Positions 1 through 10,086 are shown, numbered from the stretch's first letter. The stretch: 64,000 nt of DNA from Desulfobacterium sp. (GCA_016342325.1 JAEINR010000002.1:124001-188000); one strand, 5' to 3'. Numbers and translations are program-made. The notes: generated by a model from the sequence alone, not told the origin.

Positions 1-885
1 ATTCGCAACACCCGCCGGGCCATCCAGCGGAACATCCATTCCATCGATTTTGGCAGGATCAACGCCATGGCCGACGAGGGCACGGGCCAGGCCACCCAGA
101 TCCAGCGGGAGAGCAGTCGCCTCCACTACATGGTCCTGGACAACCTCCAGGTGACGGAGAATGGGGCCCAGGAGTTCAAGCTCCGGCAGCTGGCCCGGCA
201 CCTCAAGCGGTTGAATCTGCGGCAGATGGAACTGGTGGGGGAGCTCCAGCGGTTGCCCGACGACTATCACCAGAACAGCTACAAACTATTCAGAAAACGA
301 AACCCGGGAATCCTGCCTGCCCTGGACGAGGTACTGCGCCGGGTGTGCCGCATGGAAGAGAATGATGCCGCGGCTGTTGGCCGGGAGTTCATTGCCATGT
401 TCGACCCCCCGGCCCAGCCTCCTTTGTTTGATCCGGGATCCATGATCGATTCCATCTGCCAAGCCCTGGACCGTCGCGCCACGGCAGGGGACAGGGGACA
501 GGCCCTCCAGGAGATTGACGGGGAGTCTGTTGAGCATTATGAGGCGGAACTCACCGAACCCCTGATGCGGCAGGCCCGGAGGATGATTCAAAACCGGGTG
601 GCGAAATCCGAGGGCACAATGATGGAAGATCTTCTGAAAGAGGCGATCCTCGACCAGGAGGCCCCACTGTTGTCCACGGCCGTGGCCTTGACCGTGTTCC
701 AGTCCATCATTGGCCATGCCAACGGCAGCCGGTACGGATTCCAGGTGCGGCGTGTCTCAAAGGCGGAACCGTTATCCCTTGAGCTGCCCGGGGGCAGACG
801 CTACCGGGGAGACCATCTGGTGCTCACCCCCGTGGAATCGGATTTTCCGGTCCTGGGCAACTATAGCTCTGGCCAGACCAATTGA
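1..885 (+). CDS. jetA: Wadjet-like JetA, C-terminal part (5' end outside window)
   Basis: Frame is open from base 1 (IRNTRRAIQRNIHSIDFGRINAM...) and continues into the 67..885 ORF; lies directly upstream of jetB/jetC/jetD-like genes on the same strand. Assignment is mainly by synteny. Confidence 0.6.
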   Translation: MRNTRRAIQRNIHSIDFGRINAMADEGTGQATQIQRESSRLHYMVLDNLQVTENGAQEFKLRQLARHLKRLNLRQMELVGELQRLPDDYHQNSYKLFRKRNPGILPALDEVLRRVCRMEENDAAAVGREFIAMFDPPAQPPLFDPGSMIDSICQALDRRATAGDRGQALQEIDGESVEHYEAELTEPLMRQARRMIQNRVAKSEGTMMEDLLKEAILDQEAPLLSTAVALTVFQSIIGHANGSRYGFQVRRVSKAEPLSLELPGGRRYRGDHLVLTPVESDFPVLGNYSSGQTN

Positions 886-1087
886 TACCGCTACCTATTA
901 ATAATGGTGGGTTGGTATCACGTCATTTGACCGGCACTATGATTGGATTCATTCAAAGAAAAATATGGCCGGGCGTATAGCTGGTCGCAATCGAATTGAT
1001 ACCAGTTGATCTTCTCTCATTAAGATCCGGGCTCAATTCATATGCGAGGAGCGATACGTCCCTGGCACAAAATATAGAGACCTTACC

Positions 1088-1861
1088 ATGGAAAATATTT
1101 ATGAGATCAGCCGGCTCGTCTACCTGAGTCTGGCATACAGCAACGGCAATAAACGGATCGTGACCGAGCACCAGACCGAACTGGTCGAGCTGCTCCAGCG
1201 GTTCCAGGCGGAGGAGGCGTTCCACCAGGCGGTCCTGGAAAGCTTGCGGGGCATGGAGCTCCAGCTCTTGGAGGTGGAACCCCTGGCGTTGCGGCTCTCG
1301 GCCCGGAACTCCGCCAGCTTTTTTGCCGCCACCCTCACCGATTACGGCAAGATGCTGGCCCGCACCCCGCTGAAGGCGGCGGAACTCTTGTGTGTGCACT
1401 GTGCCGTGGCCACGGCCTTTTTTCCCACGGAAGCGGACTTGGACGCCCCGGTGGAGGATCTGGGGGTGATCGTGCCCGGTGATGTGATCGAGATCCTCCG
1501 GCTGTTTGCCAAGGGCGAGGAGACCGTGGATCCTGAAGACGAGATCCTGCATCCTGAGGTGAGGACTGCTGCCAAACGGCTCAGGGAACTTCCCGAGGAA
1601 AACCCGGACAGCAAGCGGGCCGTGGGCGGTAACAGCTGGCTTGAGCTGATCACCAGGGTCCTTGAGCACATGGTCGCAACCGGTTACCTGCTGGAGTTCA
1701 AAGAAGAGAGCGAGGAGGTGGAGTACCGACCCACCCCGGCCTACCAGTCCTCAATGCGGGTGGCCGCAGTGTACGCCTTCCACTCCTTCCGGGAGATCGT
1801 AGCGGAACGGAAAATGGCCATGACCCCCCCGGAACATTCAGGAGAGATGCCCCATGTATAG
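1088..1861 (+). CDS. jetB: Wadjet-like JetB (small kleisin-associated subunit)
   Basis: 257-aa ORF overlapping the start of the SMC-like JetC gene; size and position fit JetB. Confidence 0.6.
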   Translation: MENIYEISRLVYLSLAYSNGNKRIVTEHQTELVELLQRFQAEEAFHQAVLESLRGMELQLLEVEPLALRLSARNSASFFAATLTDYGKMLARTPLKAAELLCVHCAVATAFFPTEADLDAPVEDLGVIVPGDVIEILRLFAKGEETVDPEDEILHPEVRTAAKRLRELPEENPDSKRAVGGNSWLELITRVLEHMVATGYLLEFKEESEEVEYRPTPAYQSSMRVAAVYAFHSFREIVAERKMAMTPPEHSGEMPHV

Positions 1862-4800
1862 GCTCAGCGGATTTTTCATCAGCGATATCGTGGCCGGGGA
1901 GAACATCCTCAGGAACGGATATTTTCCCATCCACAAGGAGGGTGAACGGGCGGACCACGGCATCATCGTGGCGGCCAACGGCTCCTGCAAGACCACCCTG
2001 CTCTCGTTTTTGTTCAGCGTGTTCACCCCGGAACGCAGGCGGTTTGTGCAATACCTCCAGTCCAGCGGAGACAAGACCCTGGAGCAATATCTGGTGCCGG
2101 GCCGGCCGGCCGTGGTGTTGCTCAACCTCTCGGTGGCCTTGGACCCTACCCTGTTCGTGGCCCATCCCAAGGAGCACCTGGTGCTGGGCCAGATCCTCTA
2201 CCGCCACAAGAGCGCCCCGGATAAAATCGACAGAAGCTATTTCATCGCCAACGAGCCGGAATTTTTCAATTCCTTCCGTTCGGCCTGGGACACGCTTTCC
2301 GGGGAGAGCCACCCCTACACGTCGGTCAAGGAGTTTATGAGCGGCAAGGTCCACCAGACCAGCACCCAGAAGGAGTGGGAGGACAAGCTGGAATCCATTG
2401 GCCTGGATCCCTGGCTCATGAACCGTCAGGTGGATTTCTCCCGGAGTGAGGGCGGAATTAAGGATGCGTTCAAGTTCAAGAGCGAGGAGGAGTTTTTGAG
2501 CTTCTTCCTCGGCTGCGTGGCGGACCTGGATGCCGCCATGAAACTCAGGGATAACACCGCCCAGACCATTGACAAGATGAGAAACCGGCCTGAAAAGAAA
2601 AAACAGCTGGATGCGGTACTCTCGATCAAAAAAAACATGGGTGAGTTCCATGACATGGGCAAAGAGTGGCGCAACGCCCGTACGGATGTTGAGCATTTCA
2701 GGTCTTTGCTGGGGGAGGGGGCCCATCTGCTCACGGCCGCGGAAAAGGACGCGGATATTGCCCTTGGGGAGTCTGAAGCTGCGGTGAGAACCAACACTGC
2801 CGGGCAGAAGCAAGCCAAGGACGCAAGCGAGACGGCCAAGGCCAACCAGGTCAAGGTGGAGGAAGCCAAGCATGCCCGGGAAACCCGGGAGTTGACACAG
2901 CAGATCCAGGATGCGGACAAGCGCCTTGCAGACGCCCAGGGCGAAGGGGTGGCCCTTAAGGCTGCCGAGTATATGGCAAGCCTCAGGCAGTTCCGGGCGG
3001 AAGCCGAATCCAAGGAGAAACTCCTTGCTGGCAAGGACTCCCAGCTGGAACCGGCCCGGAAGCAGGTGGCGCTCCGGGCGGGCCAATACCATGCCCGGTT
3101 GAGCAGCCAACGCATGGAGGCCCGGTCCGCCATCACCGCCATGGACAAGGAGAAAGAGGCGGCCTTGGAAAAGCAGAAGGCCCTGGAAACGACACTTGCC
3201 GAATTAAGGAAGGGGCTGCTGGCCCTGAACGGGGAGCTTGCCCGGCTCACCGCCCAGATAACGGCGGCCCGCACCGCCCGGTCAAACCTGGGGCTTGTTG
3301 CCGGGGAAGCGCCCTGGGACGCAAGGCCACGGCTTGAAAGGGAGGCCGTTGCCTGTAAGGAAGCTCTCACCCGGATCACCACCCGCCTGGCAGAAATTGA
3401 GGCTGAGCAAAAACAGACCCAGGTCCGGTGGCAGGAACTTCACAGGTCTCGGATCCAGGGGGAGGAAGTCGAGAAACAGGCCCGGGCACGGGGGGAAGAA
3501 GAAAAGGCCGAAAGGGCGGTCCTGCTGGCCGATGCCAACCTTAAAACCATTGCAGGTGCTGCCATGTTCGAACCCACCCGGGCGGATCTGGCCACAGGCC
3601 TTGAACAGTCCATGGCCCGGACCCGTACCCGGACGGAAGCGCTCCAGTTGAAGTTGCTGGAAACGGAAAACGAACTCAACCGCCTGGAAAACATGGACAC
3701 CCTGGCGGTGGATCATCAGGTGGCGCGCCTCATCGACCATTACACGGCCCAGGGCCTTTCTCCGGCCGAGCTTAAACCCTTCCCGGACTACCTTGCCGGT
3801 ATGTACCCTGAGGATCCCCAAACCATAGCCGAGGTGGTGGAGAAGGATCCGGGACGGTTCACCGGCATCATGGCGGTCACGGATGAGGTGATCGCCACGG
3901 TTGAGACCCTCCCTGTCCCGGAGTGGCTCCACAAGCCCGTGGTGATATCCACCCCCATGGACCTTGACCGGGCCCAGGGCATTGCGTTCCCGGTGATCGC
4001 CCCGGCAGATCCCATGGTGTATAGCAAAACCTATCTGGAAGAGCAGAAGGAAAGACTGGCCAAGGGCGTGGAAGCGCTCAAGGCGGAGGTGGCTGAACGG
4101 ATCTCAAGGTTGCGTTCCCTGGAGGCCTCGGCAAGATTGCTCCAGGACTATCGAAAGAAATATCCCGATGCCACCGCAGTGGAGCGCTTGACAAGATCGG
4201 TTGCAACTGCCGGGGAGAACCTTTCCCGTATTCGGTCCGACATCCGGGACGTGGAAGCTGAGCAAGCAAAACAGGGGGCCAGGAAAGCGGAGCTGGAGCA
4301 TGGGTTTAAGACCGAGACCGGCACCATGGCCCGGCTGGAGCAGGTGGTCAGGCAGGTGGAAAACTGGCTCTCCCAGTATGGGGAGATCAAGGCCTGGGAA
4401 ACCGCTTTGGAGCAGGGGGATCTTCAGCGGGTGGAGATGACCCACACGGTGACCCAAACCCAGGGGGAAGAGAAAAAAACCAGGGAGACCCTTGCCGGGC
4501 TCCAGGGCACCATGGCCGGGAAACAGGCGGAGCTGAAAAACCTGGAAGACCGGGCCGACGACATCCCCGGCACAGAAGGGTTCACCCTTACGGACAAGGA
4601 GCAGCAGGAGGCGTTGTCCATGGATCTTTCCTCCCTGCGAAGGCAGCATGAAGAGGCCCAGAGCAACGCCATCCGTATTGCAAGCGACCTTGGCATCGCC
4701 GGCCTGAGAAAGGATTTGGAACGGGTGCAGGGGAAACTTCAGAAGACGGCCAACGACCTGGACCGGTACGCCCAGGCCAATGGGTTTGACGGGGAGATTG

Positions 4801-6236
4801 CTGAAAAATGGGCCAAGAAGAGCAGCCGGGACCGTGATGAACGCACCTCGGACATCTCCGCCCTTCTGGTGGCCCTGAAGGAGCAGCGGGCCAAGCACCA
4901 AGGTCAGCTGGAAGGCCGGGAGCGGGATCGGGGCCGGTGCGGCCAGGAACTGAAACGGTTGTCCGGCAAGGGGATTCATACCAACATCGACCCGGAAGCG
5001 CTTGAAAAGACCGACCCCGACGGCCTGATTCTTCACTACATGAAGGTGGCCCAAACCGAGGAGGAGAAGCTCAAGGAGCTGCGGCGGAACGGTGCCCGCC
5101 AGGCAACTGTCCTGGAGGGAAACCGTGGCTGGAAAAACGAAATCAAGCTGGCCCTGGCCACGGTGAGCGGCCAGGCCCCCTGCTGGGACAGCCTCTCCCC
5201 CCGTGGAGAGTGGCCGGATTTGGTCCGGGTGGAAAATCCGGCCCGGAACGCCGTCATCTTCAGGAAAAAGATCCAGGAGATCCTGAAAGCCAGGGCTAAA
5301 ATGGAGAGCGTGATTGAGGCCGGCCGCAAGAACATGGGCCGGGCCTTTGACCGGCTCCAGGGGGAACTCAGGGACGAAAACCTGAAGCTGCAACTGCCGG
5401 CCATCGTGGACGAGCTCTCCCGCCACGACGCTGAAACCCTGGGGGCCCAGAGCGGGGAACTCATGGAAAAGTGCAGTTACATTGCCGCCAACATTGAAAG
5501 CGATCTTTCCCGGTCCGAGCAGTTCGTGGAAAGCCTGGTGGACCAGCTGCTCCAGCATGTGCGGGAGGCCTATCAGAAACTCCAGCACGCCGCAAAACAG
5601 CTCATGCCCGATAACGTGTACGTCTATGGGGGCCATGCCATTCTCAAGGCCGGCACCCGCCTGGACTTTACGAGGCACGGGGTGATCTACAAAAAATCCA
5701 TCGATAATTGGCTGGACGAGCTGATCCAGGATAACCGCATGCCGGAAGTAAACCCCAAGGTCGGGGATACCCTGGGAACGGAGCTGCTCTACCGGCTGCT
5801 CAAGACCTCTTCCGCCAAGCAGGAGTTCGGCATCCGCCTGCTCAAGTGCGACGACACCGGCCGCAACTACGAGCCTGTGGGCAAGGACCTGGGGTCCGGG
5901 GGCGAGGCCCTTACAACGGCGGTGCTCCTCTATTCCCTGCTTACCTCCATGCGCCGGAAGCGGCGGAACAATAAGGATGACCGCATCCCGGCCTTTCTCA
6001 TTGCCGACAATCCCCTGGGCGTGTGCAACCGTTCCGACTTTCTGGACGCCCAGCTTAAGGTGGCCCGGGCCATGGGTATCCAGTGCGTCTACTTCACCGG
6101 GATCAATGACCGGGAATCCCTGGGACTGTTCCAGCACCGGGTGGCCATCCGCCAGAGCGGCAAGCACCTCCAGGTCGCAGGCAAACCCTACAATCTCCTG
6201 GAGATCATCGAGCAGAACGTGGAGGACCGGGACTAG
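1854..6236 (+). CDS. jetC: Wadjet-like JetC, SMC/MukB-type coiled-coil ATPase
   Basis: 1460 aa; N-terminal P-loop-like HGIIVAANGSCKTTLLSFLF, long Glu/Lys/Arg/Ala-rich coiled coils, C-terminal ABC signature-like DLGSGGEALTTAVLLYSLL and Walker B-like IPAFLIADNPLG. Confidence 0.8.
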   Translation: MYRLSGFFISDIVAGENILRNGYFPIHKEGERADHGIIVAANGSCKTTLLSFLFSVFTPERRRFVQYLQSSGDKTLEQYLVPGRPAVVLLNLSVALDPTLFVAHPKEHLVLGQILYRHKSAPDKIDRSYFIANEPEFFNSFRSAWDTLSGESHPYTSVKEFMSGKVHQTSTQKEWEDKLESIGLDPWLMNRQVDFSRSEGGIKDAFKFKSEEEFLSFFLGCVADLDAAMKLRDNTAQTIDKMRNRPEKKKQLDAVLSIKKNMGEFHDMGKEWRNARTDVEHFRSLLGEGAHLLTAAEKDADIALGESEAAVRTNTAGQKQAKDASETAKANQVKVEEAKHARETRELTQQIQDADKRLADAQGEGVALKAAEYMASLRQFRAEAESKEKLLAGKDSQLEPARKQVALRAGQYHARLSSQRMEARSAITAMDKEKEAALEKQKALETTLAELRKGLLALNGELARLTAQITAARTARSNLGLVAGEAPWDARPRLEREAVACKEALTRITTRLAEIEAEQKQTQVRWQELHRSRIQGEEVEKQARARGEEEKAERAVLLADANLKTIAGAAMFEPTRADLATGLEQSMARTRTRTEALQLKLLETENELNRLENMDTLAVDHQVARLIDHYTAQGLSPAELKPFPDYLAGMYPEDPQTIAEVVEKDPGRFTGIMAVTDEVIATVETLPVPEWLHKPVVISTPMDLDRAQGIAFPVIAPADPMVYSKTYLEEQKERLAKGVEALKAEVAERISRLRSLEASARLLQDYRKKYPDATAVERLTRSVATAGENLSRIRSDIRDVEAEQAKQGARKAELEHGFKTETGTMARLEQVVRQVENWLSQYGEIKAWETALEQGDLQRVEMTHTVTQTQGEEKKTRETLAGLQGTMAGKQAELKNLEDRADDIPGTEGFTLTDKEQQEALSMDLSSLRRQHEEAQSNAIRIASDLGIAGLRKDLERVQGKLQKTANDLDRYAQANGFDGEIAEKWAKKSSRDRDERTSDISALLVALKEQRAKHQGQLEGRERDRGRCGQELKRLSGKGIHTNIDPEALEKTDPDGLILHYMKVAQTEEEKLKELRRNGARQATVLEGNRGWKNEIKLALATVSGQAPCWDSLSPRGEWPDLVRVENPARNAVIFRKKIQEILKARAKMESVIEAGRKNMGRAFDRLQGELRDENLKLQLPAIVDELSRHDAETLGAQSGELMEKCSYIAANIESDLSRSEQFVESLVDQLLQHVREAYQKLQHAAKQLMPDNVYVYGGHAILKAGTRLDFTRHGVIYKKSIDNWLDELIQDNRMPEVNPKVGDTLGTELLYRLLKTSSAKQEFGIRLLKCDDTGRNYEPVGKDLGSGGEALTTAVLLYSLLTSMRRKRRNNKDDRIPAFLIADNPLGVCNRSDFLDAQLKVARAMGIQCVYFTGINDRESLGLFQHRVAIRQSGKHLQVAGKPYNLLEIIEQNVEDRD

Positions 6237-6240
6237 TGCC

Positions 6241-7353
6241 ATGATCACTGTAAAGATCCGCAAAGCCCTGGAGGCGATGTTCTCCGGATCAAAAAACAAA
6301 AAAATAGACAAGGGTTTGCTTTTTGACACCGCCAGGGAACATGCCTTGAACCAGGACAGCGATATGGCCGTTCAAAAAATATTGCTTAAAATCCTGGAAC
6401 AACTGGATGAAGAGGGAGAGATCAAGCTGCCCTCTAAAAAGGGCAAGGGGTGGGACCGCAACACCGGACTGCCCCACTATGTCACCCTGATCCATGGGGC
6501 GAAAGCGGCCCAAAAAAAGGCGAACAGGGAAGAGATCCAAGGGATCCGGAACACCACCTCCTGGGAACCAGAGACGATGTGGCCCATTGTCGAAAACCGA
6601 TCCGGCCTGAAAACCGTGGCGGATTACAGAAAAGCTGCGGCCGTGAACGAATACCTGAAAAATAGACCGACAGATCCGTCAAGGGTGCCTGCCCGGGAAC
6701 GGGCCCTCCGGATATTTAAGGATGAAAAAGCCCTGGACAAATGCGCGAAAAAGGGGCTTTTCGCAGGCCGCATCAGTCTGGAAGACCTGGACTGCTTTTA
6801 CTGCCCCGAGCCCCTTCCATACCATCCCCTTTCCATGGATGTGGGAGAGACAATGGGCAAGCCGCTCCTGGTGGTGGAAAATTCCACCACCTACCGAAGC
6901 TGCTGGCAGGCCAACAAAAGCACTAAAACCTTTGCCGGGGTGATCTACGGCAAGGGCTTCAAGCAAACAAACCCGGTCCAGGCCGTGGAGGGGCTTCTGG
7001 AGATCGAAGACCAACTGGGCGCCCAAGGTATTTGGTATTTCGGGGACCTGGATCCCGCAGGGCTTGATATCCCCAAAAAGATCAACGTATCCCGGGAACA
7101 AGCAAACCTTAGCCTGCTGAAACCGGCCATTCCCCTCTACCGGGAGTTGATTCGCAAAGGGCAGGCCGTCCCCTATCAGAAATCCCAGCAACGCTACCAC
7201 AACAGGGAATGGGCGCTTCAATGGCTTGGAGCGGCGCTTGCCCAGCCCTACCTTGACCAGGTGGCGTGTGTCAGGTGGCCCCAGGAAGGCCTGGGGGAGG
7301 TGGCTCTGGTTCCCATTTTCCGTGACCGCTTCCCATTGAAAAAGACGCTTTGA
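6241..7353 (+). CDS. jetD: Wadjet-like JetD, Toprim-domain nuclease subunit
   Basis: ATG 4 bp after the jetC stop; Toprim-like motifs LLVVENSTTY and GIWYFGDLDPAGLDI; fourth gene of the jet operon. The ORF-track start at 5977 overlaps jetC and is unlikely. Confidence 0.75.
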   Translation: MITVKIRKALEAMFSGSKNKKIDKGLLFDTAREHALNQDSDMAVQKILLKILEQLDEEGEIKLPSKKGKGWDRNTGLPHYVTLIHGAKAAQKKANREEIQGIRNTTSWEPETMWPIVENRSGLKTVADYRKAAAVNEYLKNRPTDPSRVPARERALRIFKDEKALDKCAKKGLFAGRISLEDLDCFYCPEPLPYHPLSMDVGETMGKPLLVVENSTTYRSCWQANKSTKTFAGVIYGKGFKQTNPVQAVEGLLEIEDQLGAQGIWYFGDLDPAGLDIPKKINVSREQANLSLLKPAIPLYRELIRKGQAVPYQKSQQRYHNREWALQWLGAALAQPYLDQVACVRWPQEGLGEVALVPIFRDRFPLKKTL

Positions 7354-7375
7354 TTTGACCGTAAGGAGAAGCAAG

Positions 7376-7729
7376 ATGTTTATCTACACCACCACCCCTG
7401 GGGAGTGGAAGGAGATCCAGACCCGGAAAGCGTTCCACGATGCAAGGTTCCCCATGGAAGGATTCATCCATTGCAGCTACCCGGACCAGACACTTTGGGT
7501 CTTGAACAAGCATTATCAAAAAGAGAAAACCGTGATTTTACTTGTTATCGATCCTGGGAAACTTGCCTCGCCCTGGACGTCTGAGGATCTGAAAAACCGT
7601 GGGGAGGAATTTCCCCATGTCTACGGCCCCATTAACCTTTCTGCGGTGGTGGCATCCCATGATATCTCCAGGGAAGATGACGGGGTGTTCCATGAAAATC
7701 ATATTTTAACCCGGATGATTAATGCCTAA
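7376..7729 (+). CDS. DUF952 family protein
   Basis: MFIYTTTPGEWKEIQTRKAFHDARFPMEGFIHCSYPDQ resembles the DUF952 pattern (IYH.t...W......y....l..eGFIHcS); good ribosome binding site (taaggaga). Confidence 0.7.
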   Translation: MFIYTTTPGEWKEIQTRKAFHDARFPMEGFIHCSYPDQTLWVLNKHYQKEKTVILLVIDPGKLASPWTSEDLKNRGEEFPHVYGPINLSAVVASHDISREDDGVFHENHILTRMINA

Positions 7730-8262
7730 GGTCCGACAGCAGACCCTTGTCCATGAAAATTGCGCCCACCTTTTCTGAATCAACAACCGTGAAGCAGATA
7801 TCCGTGGATTGGGAGTTCAGGGTGACCTTGTAAATAGCAGTTCGTTTTGCACGGCCCGGGTCGCTGGGGAACCACGTTTTGAAATCCCCTGTGCCATGGA
7901 AACGGTATTTGCCGTTCCACAGGGTGGGCCTGTATTGTTCCATGCGCCCAATCTCGGAGAAAAAGAGCGCTTTCTGCCGGTAGGTTGGAAAATAATAATT
8001 ATAGAGAATGAGCTTGTGTTCAAAGATGTGGACCAGGCGATCCTTGTAGAGGGATGCGCCCGCTTCCCCCATGGGATGCCTGGGGGATTTGTTCAGGTTT
8101 TGTGTTTCCGATCAATGGCAGGGTAAGATGAAGAACCGATGCCAGGCACGCAAGAATGATCCCGGCCCGGAGCAAGGCGCCTGATCCTGGGCCCATGCCG
8201 GCCAAAACCAGGGCAATGGCCATGGCGTCCAGTACAAAGATATATTTGAAATTTGTCAGCAC
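7719..8262 (-). pseudogene. Small membrane protein with PH-like C-terminal domain, apparently frameshifted
   Basis: GTG start at 8262 gives a hydrophobic N-terminus (VLTNFKYIFVLDAMAIALVLAGMG...LHLTLPLIGNTKPEQ); the continuation KDRLVHIFEHKLILYNYYFPTYRQKALFFSEI... is in the +1 frame. The two frames meet near G-runs at ~8060-8075. Confidence 0.4.
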
Positions 8263-8275
8263 AGGGTATCCCCTA

Positions 8276-9640
8276 TTATTGTTGTGTCGGCACAAACCAC
8301 ATGCCGCTGATCTTTGACTCCCGGTTGAACACGAATTTGATATCAAGGGGGCCGTTGGCGAAATCGCAGGTGACAAAGATGATATCAAATTCACCCTGTT
8401 GACCGGACCGGGTTGCCTTGATCTTTTTAAAGGCACCTGTCTTGCTGATAAGGCCTTCCCAGACAGCTTTTAGCTTTTTCGGGGGCAGTGCCCGGGCCAT
8501 GGTGGCATCATAGTAAGGGGTCACTTTCCCATACGCTTCCTGTACCAGGAGATTTACCAATGTCTTTGAAATCTGGGTTTGATCTGTCTGGGTTTTGGTG
8601 GCGGAGACCTGGGCACTTGTCAGGACCGTCATTCCCAACAGGAGATAACATGCGGTGACAACCAGGGTGTACCAGGGCGATCTTTTCTTGAATGCGGGGA
8701 TCATTTCGATTCTCCTTTTAAGTGCTGATTTATGTTCCATGATTCCGGTGAGTCCTGTAAAGGAAAAGGGTTTTTTGCCGTTTTTGCCGTTTTTGCCGGA
8801 GGCAAGGTTCAAGAGAACCAGGCCATACGCCCTGTGTTCGGGCAACGTCAGGTGGGACAGGGTCATGGCGTCACAGGCAAACTCCCTGTCTTGCTTCATG
8901 GTATGGAATGCAATCCATACAAGGGGGTTGAACCAGTGCAGGGCAAGCAGAATGGCTGCCATCAGGCCGGTGAGGATATCGTGATGCTTCAGGTGCCTGA
9001 GTTCATGGAGGAACACAAGGCGCAGCGCGTTTTCATCCATGCTTTCAATCATGCCCCGGGGGAGAAGAATCCGTGGACGGATATAGCCGAACAGGGCCGG
9101 ACTTTGCACCAGATCCGTTTCCATGAGCACCAGCACGGTTTTAATCCCCAGTTCCTTTTTGCACGATTCCAACAGGTTCAATGGGGTTTCCCAGGTCACC
9201 TGGCTGTGGTTTCTCACGGCCATGAGAAAGGTGAGGGAGCGAAGGAAAATATAGGCCACCATGGCACCGGCCACTGAAAACCAGATAACGGCAAGGATAT
9301 TTGTCAACGGGGTCAGGTCTGGGACGGGATGGACGGGAGTCGATGGGCCTGGTGATACTCCCGTCATCTCCTGGGGGGCATCTGGGAAAAAACCAAACAG
9401 GTTGCCATCAACCCCCCATTGGGACGGTCCCGGAAAAAGGTTGTAGAGGCTCATACTGCTTTCCAGGGACCCGGGCAGGATGAGGCGGAGGATGAGCATG
9501 AACCACAATCCGTAATGCCATCCGGGTGACAGGCGGTTTCCCAGAACATGTTTTATGGTCATGATCAAAAGGATAATCACGCTTGCCTTGAACGACATAT
9601 CCATGGTGTGTGAAAATATTTCGGATAGATTCCAGTTCAT
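8276..9640 (-). CDS. BlaR1/MecR1-like M56 family membrane metallopeptidase
   Basis: Multiple N-terminal TM segments, zinc-protease motif FLHELRHLKHHDIL, DREFACDAMTL; directly downstream of a BlaI-like repressor. Confidence 0.85.
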   Translation of the reverse strand: MNWNLSEIFSHTMDMSFKASVIILLIMTIKHVLGNRLSPGWHYGLWFMLILRLILPGSLESSMSLYNLFPGPSQWGVDGNLFGFFPDAPQEMTGVSPGPSTPVHPVPDLTPLTNILAVIWFSVAGAMVAYIFLRSLTFLMAVRNHSQVTWETPLNLLESCKKELGIKTVLVLMETDLVQSPALFGYIRPRILLPRGMIESMDENALRLVFLHELRHLKHHDILTGLMAAILLALHWFNPLVWIAFHTMKQDREFACDAMTLSHLTLPEHRAYGLVLLNLASGKNGKNGKKPFSFTGLTGIMEHKSALKRRIEMIPAFKKRSPWYTLVVTACYLLLGMTVLTSAQVSATKTQTDQTQISKTLVNLLVQEAYGKVTPYYDATMARALPPKKLKAVWEGLISKTGAFKKIKATRSGQQGEFDIIFVTCDFANGPLDIKFVFNRESKISGMWFVPTQQ

Positions 9641-9672
9641 GATCTTTATGTCTCCTGCTCGGCCCACCTGGT

Positions 9673-10062
9673 TTATCTTTCTTTTACTTCCTTGGTGGCC
9701 TTGTTCAGCATCTCTTTTAACTCTTTGATCTCATTTTCGGATAGATCCCTGTTTTCAATCAGGCTCGCCAGCATGGGCGTTAACGTTCCCCCAAAGAACC
9801 GGTTGAGAAAACTGCGGCTTTCCTCCCTGACGATCTCTTGCTCTGCCACCAGGGGAAAATAAAGATGGCTTCTTCCCTGTTTTTCAAAACCGATGGCTTT
9901 TTTTTGAACCAGCCTGTTGATAAGGGTCTTCACCGTTTTGGGTTTCCAGGATACGGTTTTCTCAAGTTTTTTCACAATCTCGTTGGCGCTGGTGGGGTGA
10001 TCGTTCCACAATTGCTTCATCACCTGCCATTCGGCGTCTGAAATTTTCGGATATTTTTCCAT
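9673..10062 (-). CDS. BlaI/MecI/CopY family transcriptional repressor
   Basis: MEKYPKISDAEWQVMKQLWNDHPTSANEIVKKL..WKPKTVKTLINRLVQKKAIGFEKQGRSHLYFPLV is a typical BlaI winged helix. Confidence 0.92.
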   Translation of the reverse strand: MEKYPKISDAEWQVMKQLWNDHPTSANEIVKKLEKTVSWKPKTVKTLINRLVQKKAIGFEKQGRSHLYFPLVAEQEIVREESRSFLNRFFGGTLTPMLASLIENRDLSENEIKELKEMLNKATKEVKER

Positions 10063-10086
10063 GGCCCTTGACTCACTTTTTAATGT

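Noticed and set aside
1698-3932. Large antisense ORFs (1698..3110, 2426..3382, 3282..3932) opposite jetC
   Set aside because: Same artefact: mirror frames of a GC-rich coiled-coil gene, low-complexity Ser/Arg or Leu/Gly composition.
5977-6240. N-terminal extension of the jetD ORF in the track
   Set aside because: Overlaps jetC in another frame with Pro/Ser/Arg-rich sequence; ATG at 6241 is a better start.
4104-6329. Long antisense ORF (741 aa) opposite jetC
   Set aside because: Fully antisense to a clear SMC-like gene; translation is Leu/Gly/Pro/His-rich with no recognisable domain. High-GC third-position artefact.
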